From Serpula lacrymans var. lacrymans S7.9 (lineage: Eukaryota; Basidiomycota; Agaricomycetes; Boletales; Serpulaceae): DNA of 64,000 bases. The stretch is from the NCBI RefSeq assembly GCF_000218685.1, contig NW_006763291.1, forward strand, positions 1,768,308 through 1,832,307, in the 5' to 3' direction. Within the stretch, counting starts at the first letter, position 1, and every line of letters begins with the position of its first letter. The notes under the pieces were generated by a model. It had not been told where the DNA came from. It saw only the letters and a list, made by a program, of their open reading frames with translations, and made no database searches. A program made the position numbers and the translations under genes. Shown here piece by piece: positions 1-10,141 of the stretch.

Positions 1-829
1 GGGAAATTCAATCCGCAAGTTAGACTCCCTCAATCTGCACTTTTCAGTCAAATTATTCCCCAGTTGCCTTGGCACACAGCACTTCCATATACTTCCATCT
101 GCACTTCAGTCAGCACTTTCATACAGTCCACAGAGTTCATATTTGTGAACACCTAGAGTCTGTGTTTGCGGATACATAGGGTCCAAACTTTTTGGACCTC
201 AGACCCGTCAGACGAGGAGCTAACTCAGCACTCCACACACGTGCAAACCACCCTCATGGTATATGTCAGAACTGTGACCTCTTCGGAGTAGCGGAGCTAT
301 GGAGTGAGGTGTCAGAGTAATGAAGTACGGAGGACAAGATGGGGAATTGGCTTAGCTCATGCACTAGGCCCTTCCGTGAACCTTGGTTCCTAACTCAATG
401 GAAAGTGGACGGAGGAGAGTAGAGGATAGGGGATCTCAATGGTCGTCCCATTGTCGTATTCTCAGCTTTATATTCATCCTCCACTCATATTATTGTTCAC
501 ACAACTTGTTTTACCGCCTTTCCAGCAAGACCGCAACTTGCTGTGACGCATCCACTCAGTTTAGACTCAAAAGTGCGGACTCTGCGGACTGATCTGCGGA
601 CTCACTCCATTATAGTCTTCAGCACTTTCTTCTGAATCCCTTGGTTGATCCCTGCGGGTTGAATGACATGTAGGTGTTTGGACATCAGGACTATGCTTAG
701 TTCTCTCCCCAGATGCCTTTAGCATCTGACAACAGCATTAGTACTTTTTATTTCATTTGATGTAGTTAGATTGTTTTAGTCTTCACAAATAGTGAGATAT
801 TTGGATCAAAACAAATGACATTGAATTAT
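1..829. other. no gene recognised; left-edge repeat-like DNA
   Basis: No exon chain or family motif is recognisable. The stretch has many short direct repeats (GCACTT and ACTTCCAT variants near 60-125, TGCGGACT three times near 573-600) and a small palindrome around 180-198. Composition resembles the LTR-derived DNA that follows, so it may be old transposon sequence, but no ends are visible. Confidence 0.4.
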
Positions 830-1242
830 TGTTACAATACACAATTTTGGACTTTCAACTTTCAGTCTCCCCTTTAATTTTCTTTCAGACTCTTGTGCCA
901 TGCGACACTTTCCTTACTTTCAAACTCCACTTGTGTCTCCACTTTCTTGTGCTACACTGCTTTGACTTATTTTAGATACAACTCTCTCACACAGTGGAGC
1001 TAGTCACACGGGCTGTGCCCTATGATCTCATCAGCCACCACCTTCATTAAACTGTATAGTACACATGTACAAATAGCCTGTAGTTATATAAATACCCCAA
1101 TAGATCAAGGAGACTCCTCAGTGAGTCCTCCTGTTGTTTACCAACGACTAACTCAGTCCTACCCTAAGGAGTTTATCCACTCCTCCACTCTCCTCTTTGC
1201 TTGTCTGAGTTGTACGCCAGTGTTCAAACTTTGGTTGTAACA
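830..1242 (+). mobile_element. solo LTR, gypsy LTR family 1
   Basis: The 413-bp block starts TGTTACAATAC and ends TTGTAACA. It aligns along its length with the 3' LTR at 61677-62092: shared blocks include the opening TGTTAC..ACACAATTTT, the stretch around 985-1010 (TACAACTCTCTCACACAGTG) and the segment around 1085-1140 with a TATA-like motif followed by CCCCAATAGATC. Flanks are ATTAT on the left and ATTAC on the right, a 4-of-5 match to a 5-bp target duplication. No internal coding region is adjacent, so it is a solo LTR left by LTR-LTR recombination. Divergence from the 3' LTR is considerable, so it is old. Confidence 0.85.
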
Positions 1243-2017
1243 ATTACAACTAATTACAATTATAAGAGTGTAAACAAATAAAACCAAATAACAGTAAATC
1301 CAGACAACACCAAACAAATAAAATGAATGAGAAACAAAAACATACCAATGCAATAAATGAAAATGAATGAAACAGAAACATAACTGTATTTTCTCCCATT
1401 TTTTACACACAGCACAGTCATGCATCCACTGCATGAATGTACAACACATTGGTGTTTTGTGATGCACTGGCATGATCAGAATTGAAGTCAAGCTCATCAA
1501 ATGTTGCTCTCAAATAATCATGGGAATTTGTTTTGGTTAGATTAGATTCCCTTACATAACCCTGTGAGATTCTATCTAATTCAATACAAATTGTGTCATT
1601 TTTGACTGGGGATGAAGGCCGTAATGTTCCAACAAGGAGGAACCTAGGGAAATTGACAAGTTGAGGACATCAAGGTAGATCAGAAGCTTGAGGTAAAACA
1701 CCAAGGAGGCATTGAATGGAAGGCAGTAGCTACAGCTTCCATATACATGTACCTCTTGTACAGTAATTTTATTTCAAAAAAAAGTACTATATTAAGGCCC
1801 TGGGTTGGAGATGTGTACCCAAGTTACAGTATACTCACCCAGACTTGTACAAAACTACTACAAATCTGCATAATTTGTCGTTCTTTTTTTGAAAAGTCTA
1901 GTTGAGGAGCATCTATACCAGCTAGGGGAGTTACACATGAGCATATGGACATGGCCATAAATGAATACATTCATTTTCTTATACTCTATACCTCTTACGA
2001 ACCTCACTCTCTTACAG
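1243..2017. other. intergenic; no gene recognised
   Basis: AT-rich, with poly-A/T runs and no convincing exon. The last part should contain the upstream exon(s) of the TIM10-like gene, because the exon beginning at 2018 is preceded by a good 3' splice site (CTTACAG), but I could not identify a start exon. Confidence 0.4.
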
Positions 2018-2267
2018 GATTGAGATGATCACTGATGTGTTTAACCGCATCATATCATACTGTCGACGCATTTTTATTCGTGTTAATATCCTCATATATG
2101 ACTTGGTCGCCAGTTACAACCAATGTATCAGTCCACGCTATTCGGAGGGTGGCCTCAACAAGGGCGGAAGTGTGTGCATTGACAGATGTGTGGCGGGGTT
2201 TTTTGAAGTGAACAAGAAAGTAGGAGAGAAATTACAGAATGCGGGGGCAAATGCTGTTCCCTCATAG
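2018..2267 (+). pseudogene. TIM10-like mitochondrial intermembrane chaperone (partial or broken)
   Basis: Small Tim proteins (Tim9/Tim10) carry hydrophobic precursors across the mitochondrial intermembrane space and fold through twin CX3C motifs. The exon opens after a CTTACAG acceptor and encodes IEMITDVFNR, the Tim10 helix, and later SPRYSEGGLNKGGSVCIDRC followed by VAGFFEVNKKVGEKLQ, which matches Tim10 closely; the second CX3C motif (CIDRC) is intact. In the open frame the first motif reads SYNQC instead of CYNQC. An intron between about 2062 and 2109 would normally rebuild the Cys codon, but the visible GT-AG choices leave the wrong phase. Either an unusual splice site is used or this is a damaged copy. 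The upstream start exon is not identified. Convergent with the next gene, stop codons 1 nt apart. Confidence 0.6.
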
Positions 2268-2268
2268 T

Positions 2269-2693
2269 CTACTTGGGAACGCCAGGAAAGCACTCGGACA
2301 TAGTCTTAGAGTGTTTGTTCTGCGCATGTTCTTCTAATCTGCGGTGCACAGAAATCATATCATCAGTCACATTCATCCTATCCGTCAGATTCGTTGCTAT
2401 AGTCAAGAGGCGTCTACTTACGCAGGTGCACGCGTGGTCAGCAGCTATTGAAGAAGTAAATCTAATCGTCAGTATAATCGAGGAAGGCAGTAGAGAAGGT
2501 ATTAACGCACAAAAGTTTGCTTGCACGTCTGACAGATGATATTCTTGGCTGCTTCATTGACCTTAGCCTGACTCTTTGATCCTTTGGGGTCATTTTTGGC
2601 ATTGTTGCGTTCGCGTTTTTGTGCGGCTTTAGCTCCCTGCCATGACCGTGAGTGAGTTATCCATGACGGTAATTCAAAGCTCACGTTTCCCAT
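2269..2693 (-). CDS. small 4F5/SERF-like N-terminus, C2H2-type zinc-finger protein
   Basis: The inferred 75-aa protein combines a basic GAKAAQKRERNNAKN segment typical of the 4F5/SERF-type conserved start with a zinc finger (CQTCKQTF ... HAQNKH). The family is widespread in eukaryotes and poorly understood, probably nucleic-acid binding. Four exons on the minus strand: 2685-2693 (MGN), 2511-2636, 2422-2444 and 2269-2338; lengths 9+126+23+70 nt give exactly 76 codons. The 23-nt micro-exon encodes LLTTRAPA, exactly the linker expected between the Cys pair and the His pair. All introns are GT-AG and 48-85 nt long. No damage is seen, so this should be a working gene. Confidence 0.85.
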
Positions 2694-2872
2694 GAGAATA
2701 TAGAAAGTAAGTCCAATGAGATCGCAGTGGGTATGTCGAAAGACGTGCTGAGCGCTGAATTATACTGTGACTAAGGGAAAAGGCAAGCTGGCAGCGTTGG
2801 TAGCAGGTGCTTATTTACGTAATACCATTATCACCCCCCAGTTGAGACCAGAGGCGACCCGGGCATCCGTAT

Positions 2873-2880
2873 TATAAATA
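2873..2880 (+). promoter_or_regulatory. TATA box of the threonine aldolase gene
   Basis: TATAAATA lies 103 nt upstream of the chosen ATG at 2983. A second, out-of-frame ATG occurs at 2889, probably within or ahead of the transcription start. Confidence 0.45.
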
Positions 2881-2982
2881 CCGTGACCATGTTCACTCGG
2901 GACGTGTTAGATAATGTTCTGATAAATACCCAGAGCTCTGGGAGAAAAACGCAGGGAAACGCAGGATCAATTGTCTGCCAGC

Positions 2983-4719
2983 ATGCTGCGTTATGGACTC
3001 GGATTGTGTCGACAGCAGATGGGGGCCGTACGCCTTACACCAACCCAGTCTTTGCGGTCAGCTGGTCCATATATTGGGGCCCCATGTCCTGCCCGTCGGT
3101 TCGTCTCGAACGTCTCAGCCCAGTCGGAACCCAGTGCGAGGCTAGCAAAGATAGTAGATGAAATAGCAAAGATTACTGTCCTGACACCCACACAGGGAGC
3201 CGATAATCTGAAGCAGCTCGAAGACATTTCTAGGAATTTCATGTGTGAGTGTGCTGAAACTTCATGTCAGGATATGAACTTATTAACTCGTGCGACTCTA
3301 TAGCCGACACAATTACAGGTACCTCGATTTTTCTATATCTTCTAATCCCGACTGAAGCAATGCCAAGTCCCTACTAAGGATATGTACACATACGCGACTC
3401 GCGCTTCTATTGGCGACGATGTTTATCACGAACCGTCCACGGCGGCTCTAGAGAATCACATTGCACGACTTACAGGCAAAGAAGCTGCACTATTTCTCCC
3501 CAGTGGGACAATGTCTAATCAAATAGCCCTACGAACTCATCTGAAACAACCACCTTACTCGGTCATTTGTGATGTCAGATCACATATTCATAGGTATAGT
3601 GTACTATATCTTTATGAGACTGCTGAAATGGCATGGGTGTTGTAGATACGAGGCAGGAGGTACTGCATTTCATTCTGGCGCACAGAGCATCACAATTGCC
3701 CCTGCCAATGGTATATATCGTTTCGCTATATTATCTGTTACAATGACTCAGCCAATCTTTCTAACCAGAGCACCACCTGACACTTGAAGATATTGAGCCG
3801 CACATAGTCTCAGGTGATGACGTGCATATGTAAGACCATTGGAATTTTTGCACCGACTTGCTCAAGTCAACTCCTCTTCGTAATAGTGCCCCCACCCGCA
3901 TCATTGCACTTGAGAACACCTTAAACGGTACAATCATACCACAACATGATGTTGTTACCATAGCAGACTATGCTCATCGTCACAATATTGCAATGCATCT
4001 GGACGGTGCACGAATCTGGCATGTTGCAGCGGAGACGTGCACACCTGTGAAAGAATTGTGCGACCCTTTCGACTCTGTCAGCCTATGCCTGAGCAAGGGG
4101 TTAGGTATATCATCTTGTAACTGTTCTCCATATCACACCTTCTGACGTTTTCCTTAGGTGCCCCCGTTGGGACGATCCTCGTAGGATCCAGTCCTTTTAT
4201 TGCCAAGGCTCGGTGGTTCCGAAAACTTTTCGGTGGTGGAATGCGTCAAACGGGTGTTTTGGCTGGTGCGGCGGCATACGCACTGACACAGAACTTCCCA
4301 TTACTACCACGCGTTCATGCTTTGGCAAAGCGTCTGCAGCAGGGTCTAGAAGAATTAGGAGTGGCAATTTTGAGTCCCGCAGAAACATGCATGGTCAGAA
4401 TCACGCTGTATTATGCGAATACAGTGTATTGACGGTCTTTTTACATTAGCTATTTTTTGATCCCGCTCCAATTGGGGTTGAATACTGGGAAATTGTCCAG
4501 CGTGCGTCTCAATTGTCAAAACCAATCAAGCTAGGAGGATCGCGGCTAGTGGCTCACGTCCAGACATCTCCTGGAGCTGTACAAGACTTTTTGGAACTAA
4601 TGAAGACACTGAAGGAGGAAAAAGCGCGAGAAGGATGGCTCTTTCCACAGGACGGACCCAAGAAGAATAAAAGTCTGTATAAGGATGTATATGTGAGAGG
4701 GGTGAAACCTCTTACATAG
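2983..4719 (+). CDS. GLY1: low-specificity L-threonine aldolase with N-terminal extension
   Basis: PLP enzyme that cleaves threonine/allo-threonine to glycine and acetaldehyde. Eight exons: 2983-3244, 3304-3318, 3368-3593, 3646-3710, 3769-3829, 3887-4104, 4158-4393, 4450-4719, total 1353 nt, 450 aa, with every junction keeping frame. Key motifs: SDTITVPTKDM at the N-terminus of the fold, SIGDDVYHEPS, GKEAALFLPSGTMSNQ, DGARIWH, and the PLP lysine in CLSKGLGAPVG (about residue 280). The residues before SDTITVPT form a basic, Arg-containing extension of about 85 aa starting MLRYGLGLCRQQMG, suggestive of a mitochondrial presequence, then a helix RLAKIVDEIAKITVL. Exon 2 is only 15 nt. The gene looks intact. 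Confidence 0.92.
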
Positions 4720-5236
4720 TGGCCAAGTACGTGAAGTATCAGTGTCCTATCAAAGTGGCTATAGTGGGCGGAATGAACTTGTAATATTGTGATAGAACTG
4801 GTTGGCAAAATCGCTAAAACAGTATTCTACGTGAAAAAAATCAATTTTCATTCCGTGAACTGTATATATCATGCGCTACGCGCAGGAGGAAACTGTTGAA
4901 TAAGCCGTTCACAATATTAAAACCGATTTATCCTGAGCAAAAACACCAGAGGCACATTTTAGTATGACGTAAAGACTGAAGTCCGTGACTGAGTCCACCA
5001 CACCGAGGAAAGATCCAATGAATAACAAGTACCAATTTAGGGAAACCTGTTGAGAAGGCAGAACCTGAACTCATAGGCGAAGAGAGGAGAGTCGGAGATA
5101 GAGGAAGGAGCGATGAGAAATGGCTAAAGGAAAAAGATAACAAGGATTGTAGAACAATTTCTTGAATGATGATAAATATATCAGAGGGCATGCAGATGGC
5201 AGCTTGAATTATGCAGTGATCGATTGTAATCATTTT
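4720..5236. other. intergenic between convergent genes
   Basis: Shared 3' region of the threonine aldolase (+) and the chitin synthase regulator (-). No exon or RNA recognised. Confidence 0.5.
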
Positions 5237-7669
5237 TCACATGATGACGCACTCCTTTTCTTCCAGTTTTGCACCCTGGATACCCATCTCTGCAAATGTC
5301 GTCGGGGACTTGTGAGCGTTCTTGTTCACTGCGGACGGATCTATCGGCACAGGGCCATTAGGCATAGGGGCGGGACTACCCATCGGCTGGGAAGGACCCA
5401 TGTGAGGGCTATTCCCAGGTTGTGGCGGACCTCCCACCACACCAGGAGATGGCCCAGATGGTACTCTCTGGGCAGGTGGACGTCCTGCAGGTCGACCATG
5501 GGGCGAATGTACACGGGACGGAGGTCTCGAGTTCGGAGGCGAGCCTGCCGAACTGGAACCGGGATCAACAAGAGTGTATCGATGTTGATTTGGGAATTGC
5601 CTCGGACCATTATTTTGCATGCGTGGGCTTACTACATTAGCGTTCTGTGCGAGTGAGGGATGCGGTGCAGACCCTGGGCTGGGCCCAAGTCCAGGTTGAG
5701 AGGGGTAGCCCATCTGAGGGCGCTGTTCTGGTACTGGCGACAACGCGTGGACTGATGCAGGGCCAGGACCGTGAGGTTGACGAGCGAACGAGTTCTTTCG
5801 AATAACATCAACTACCTGTCTACTTTCTTCCATACTTGGCCTTGCTGACCCTGTACCATCGGTACGCTCAGAACGCTGTTTCGCTTGAGTACGCTTACGC
5901 ACGAGCTTGCTCTCTGTAATGTTGTCGTGTTCCTGTCGCGATAGTGCTTGAGGTGAAGGTTGGTTTAGTGCTGCAAGCCGTTCGACAGCGTCGGCATTCC
6001 CGTGTTCTGAAGCTTTCGTGTACCACTGCCTCGCAACTTCGATGTCTTTTTGTCCACCCACTCCGACTTCGGTATAGTACCCCATTGCAAACTCCGCACT
6101 AGGCAGCCCTTTGCGAGCTGCTTTTTCTGCAAAAGTAAACGCAAGAGCCTCGTCTTTTTCGAAACTCCCCTCTGCTCCACATAAGAACCATTTACTGAGG
6201 GCCATATCTGCTTCGATCTCCCCCTGCTGCGATGCCAATGAATAGTATTGCACACTTAATAATGCATCAAAGGGAAATGGTGCTTGGGCGAACTCGTATG
6301 CATGCCCCAACTTGTACTGCGCCGGTGCAAAGTTCAAGTATGCTGCTCGTTCCAAGTGCTTTCGGGCCTCCTGTGCTGGAGATGACCCTCGCGGCACAAA
6401 AGCTGCAAAGAGCTGTGGTGGAACAGTGATATGAGAAAATTCGCCTAAAAGGAGCAGGCCATAGACGTATGCTGGTTGTGGTACTTGAACCGTCGCCAGC
6501 GTTGCTGCACGATGCAGGAGTGGAATTGCTGCTTCAGGTTGCGCCTGCAATCCAAGTTGTCCCATTAGATGGGCCATTCCCATTCTCTGCCGTAAGCAAT
6601 TCCTGTCAGAGACGAAGGACCCATTGAGACATCGCACTTACATATACACAACTCTCCACATTCTGTTTGACACCACGCTCGAAGCAGTCCCGCGCATGAA
6701 TACCATCGTTGAAGTTCTCGTAATCTCTTCCCAGTCTGAACCATGCTGTACTGTAGCCACCACGGGCGGCCTGCTCAAAGTCGCGGAATGCGGACCGTGG
6801 GTTGTGTTGTAAGAAGTCGGGGAACCCTCCAGACGCAGCAAGGGTCGCGCGAAGGTACACAGCCTCTGCGACGTGAGGTGGCAACGATGATGGCGATCCT
6901 TGCTGAGCTGAGGATGCGATCTGAAGGACCAAAGGCACTGCCACTTGTGCAAGCCGCAGCAGCTGTGGGTCTGCAATCTGCACCGGCCCTACCTGTACGT
7001 CAGACGAGGAGCTGTTCTGCTGGGATCGGTCTACCAAGAAGAGGACGTCTCGAGCCCAGGCAACTTTGAGTGCGGGATCGTGAGATGGATGTTGGATGGT
7101 AGGAAGAGCGCCTGAGAGGGTCTGTGTGGATGGAAGCGGTGCTGTGAGTGAGGGAAGGGCATTGGTGCCGTTTGGCTGTGGCGGCAGAGCAGACATTGAC
7201 TGTGGATGAGGCTGCGGTGGATAAGGCTGCTGTGGATAACCTGGGTTTGGACCTGGAGAAGAGGCAGGGTTCCAAGGTGACCACTCGTTTTGCTGGGGAG
7301 GACGGGGAGTGGAAGAAGGGACAGGGTATGCAAAACCTGGTGACTGATTCATTGGGACGCGGTGACCTAGGTTGTCGTCTAAAGTGCGGGCCATCTGGTT
7401 AAGTAATAGACGAAAATAATATGTGAAAAGGTGAAATATCAGGAAACGTTCCTTACACGTACGTTGGCGGGAAGATCGGGGTCGAGTTTTTGAGGCCGGG
7501 GTGCTGCCAAAGGCTGAGAGAAATGGGGTTGCGATTCGTAAGGATGCGGCTGATCTGGCTGCACAACAAAGTTGGGAGGAAGGGGCGGTACTGGAGGCGG
7601 GTTCTGGTGTTGATGGTGGTACTGACGGGACTGCTGGTGAGGATGAGGAGGCAAGCTAGGCAGAGACAT
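5237..7669 (-). CDS. Skt5/Chs4-type chitin synthase regulatory factor with Sel1 repeats
   Basis: Chs4/Skt5 proteins activate and localise class IV chitin synthase (Chs3) at sites of wall growth. Three exons: 7463-7669 (69 aa), 6642-7394 (251 aa) and 5237-6586 (449 aa plus stop), giving 769 aa in frame across GT-AG introns of 68 and 55 nt. The N-terminus is Pro/Gln/His-rich and followed by MARTLDDNLG, a family signature. From roughly residue 200 to 550 come Sel1-type repeats (for example AYLNFAPAQYKLGHAYE, KGLPSAEFAMGYYTEVG, HGNADAVERL). The C-terminal third is a low-complexity Pro/Ser/Gly tail. The protein ends ECVIM, a CAAX prenylation box as in yeast Chs4. No breaks were seen. The upstream start could lie in a further exon, but the ATG at 7669 is plausible. 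Confidence 0.9.
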
Positions 7670-9447
7670 TTGGATTCGTACTTATGTGTTGCAATCTAAA
7701 GGTGCTTTTGTAACAGCACGGCAGCATTTGTCTTTACAATGCTATACTTGGACTACAGGCTGTGTTTCTTTTGCCCTTATTGCCACCCTCTTTATATAAA
7801 ACATTTATTGCCATCAGGTCCACCTCAATCTTACTCAAATCTCGCAGTCATGGCCGCCCATGGAGAACGGCTGTGGTTTGTTTGATAGCTCTGGCGACGA
7901 TCTTTTTCAAACCAGACCGATGTCAAAAGCCTGTCAATATTGACCAGCGCATTCCTTCGCTATCTGTTCTTGTGTCCACCAGGCGTTTAACATGACAAAT
8001 TGCGGCTAGTGCTTTCTGTGATTCAGCGGCAGTTTTTAGTGTCGGAACATTGGAAACCTGCACTGCATTCGTTTGGCAGGCCACAACCCACGCATGTTCC
8101 TCAGGTCCCGCGATCTATGGGTTGCAGACCCCAGGGTTCTTTGACTTGACACTTTAATTTGTATCTGCAGTCTTGCAGACCATTGTCGATCAGCATTCCC
8201 ACAATCTTCATGGTATACTGTCAATGTTCTTCTCACCAATTCCACTGTATATAAACCCATCTGCATTGCAGAGTTACGGTGATCCCAACTATCATGTTGT
8301 CAAGCTTTACCAGGACCCTGGCATAGGCATACAGTATTCCACCGACAGTTGCGCCAACGCGTTGCAGCGCTCGAATTTCACACCACGGGTCCCCCACAAG
8401 GTCTCAAACAAACGGATAAGAGGCCTATCTATGTACCTATAGACAGTTATTATGTTTGCATTCCGCAATCTCAAATTGGACTTGTTTTTTGTCTGATCAT
8501 GAAATATTACTTTTTTGTGACCAGTTCATTGCTAACCAGTTGAAACATTTGTGTGAACCCTTGAAAATCATACATGAAGTATAGATAACCTCCAGCTATG
8601 TGTCCATCATTTAAATATACTTGGCGACTATGTTTCACTCCTGTCAGAGGTATGCTGGTGGAGAGTGATTTTCATGGTCTTATCACTATCTAATCAACAA
8701 AGGTAGATATAACTAAATAGGCTACAATGATATGAAGTGGCAGTGTACACTAATGGAGATGGTCAAAAACTTCATACAGCTCATGTTTGGACAGAAAATG
8801 ACAGGCCATGCAAAATCTCAGACCAAGAAGAAGCAAGTTCTATCAGAGCATCAAGAGGCTGCCCTTGCTGATGCAGTCAATACATACCAGGAGGAACAGC
8901 AAAAGCCAGAGGAGGAGAGGAGAAGTTGGTTCAGACGATGGTGGGAGTGCAGAAGATGACTGATTAGGATTATCAGTTGATTATTATGGAATGATAACAT
9001 AGGTCTTGCTGATATATTATTTTTGGTGCTGGCGCAAGTGCAGGTGTGTGTGCGATAAAACCTCAAACTCAGATTTCTGTTCTACAACACACAACACTTC
9101 TGATGTAGATCAAAATTTTGTTCAAGATTGTTGAAGTATATATAATGCCATACAAAGTATCTGATCTACAAAAATTTGTGATGCTATGTAATGTGAGACA
9201 TTCAAAAATTGTTGGAACAAGTGCTGGTGGAATACTGTATGTATTCAGATGTCATATCCAACATTGCGGATCTGGGTTTTTGGTCAATCTGTCCACACAA
9301 GTTCACTGAAAATTTGTCCTCTTTTTACTTGGGATTGCCATTTTTGGCCAAATTTGTTCACATACATCTGTAAAATGTGCACCAAAATATGCTTAGGGCT
9401 AACCCCATTTCAAAATGCAAGGGTTCTGGCGTCAACAATTCTGATTA
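7670..9447. other. no established gene; one weak ORF
   Basis: Upstream region of the chitin synthase regulator, then increasingly repeat-like DNA. The only ORF with some coding character is 8732-8959 (+, 75 aa): Lys/Glu/Gln-rich, with SEHQEAALADAVNTYQEEQQ and a C-terminal RRSWFRRWWECRR. It has no recognised domain and no clear splice partners; it could be a transposon remnant. Confidence 0.35.
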
Positions 9448-9851
9448 GGGATGCCAAAGTTTGGTTCAGGAAAATAGTTCAGAATCAAGAATTGGTCCGC
9501 AGTCCAGGCATTTTTGCTATTGCCTGGACCCAGTTTGAACCTGTTTGAACCGACGAACTTCAAAACCACCACCACCACCACCACCTCTGTACCCCACCAC
9601 CTCCTCACATCACCGTTGCCTTGTTGCCATAGAGGACCCAGGCAACACATCAACACATTGTTTAGGCCCTCCCTTGAGTGTCCACCTCTGGTATTATCCC
9701 CTGTCCCCATATACTTGCCATATATAGTAAGTACATGGGGCATTAATTGTTTCAAGGTTTAAACTGAGGTTCAGGCACTTAGACTGTAGGTTTGGTGCGG
9801 GGTTCAGACCAAAGTGTCCGAGAACCAAACCTAACCAAATTTTGGCATCCC
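9448..9851 (+). mobile_element. MITE with GGGATGCCAAA inverted ends, copy 1
   Basis: A 404-bp non-coding element bounded by GGGATGCCAAAG at the left and the reverse complement (TTTGGCATCCC) at the right, each flanked by TA. It holds a (CCA/ACC)n microsatellite near 9560-9590, a CTCCCTTGAGTGTCCACCTC block, and a right part with repeated GGTTCAG/GGTTTGG words. The same layout recurs at 17582-18398. The TA flanks and short inverted ends fit a Tc1/mariner-type non-autonomous element; no transposase is inside. Confidence 0.75.
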
Positions 9852-10141
9852 TAACTCTGATTGGTGGACAGAGTTGGGATTGCCTTATATATCCAAACAT
9901 CTGAGTATTTGAGACGCAGATTACCAGATGTTTGCGCTATAATAGAGATATGATTTTATTTGCATGATAAGATATAGATTGCCCAGTAGATATGATAGAT
10001 ACACAGAGATTGTATTCCTACTACTAGTACAATACTACAGGGTGGACAGCAATAACAGATAAACCAATCAGTGAATTCTGTCAAGAATGTATTGTAAGTT
10101 TCCTTATCTGAGAGGTTATTGATGTAAAACATTATCAGGAG
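9852..10141. other. no gene recognised
   Basis: AT-rich spacer between the MITE and the Plavaka remnant. It may include the terminal part of the Plavaka element, but no inverted end was recognised. Confidence 0.3.

Noticed and set aside
2983..3244. A separate mitochondrial ribosomal protein L12 gene
   Set aside because: The helix resemblance is slight, and splicing this exon to 3304 gives an in-frame threonine aldolase N-terminus, so it belongs to that gene.
5162..5656. Plus-strand ORF of 164 codons
   Set aside because: Antisense to the low-complexity tail of the Skt5/Chs4 homologue; no family match.
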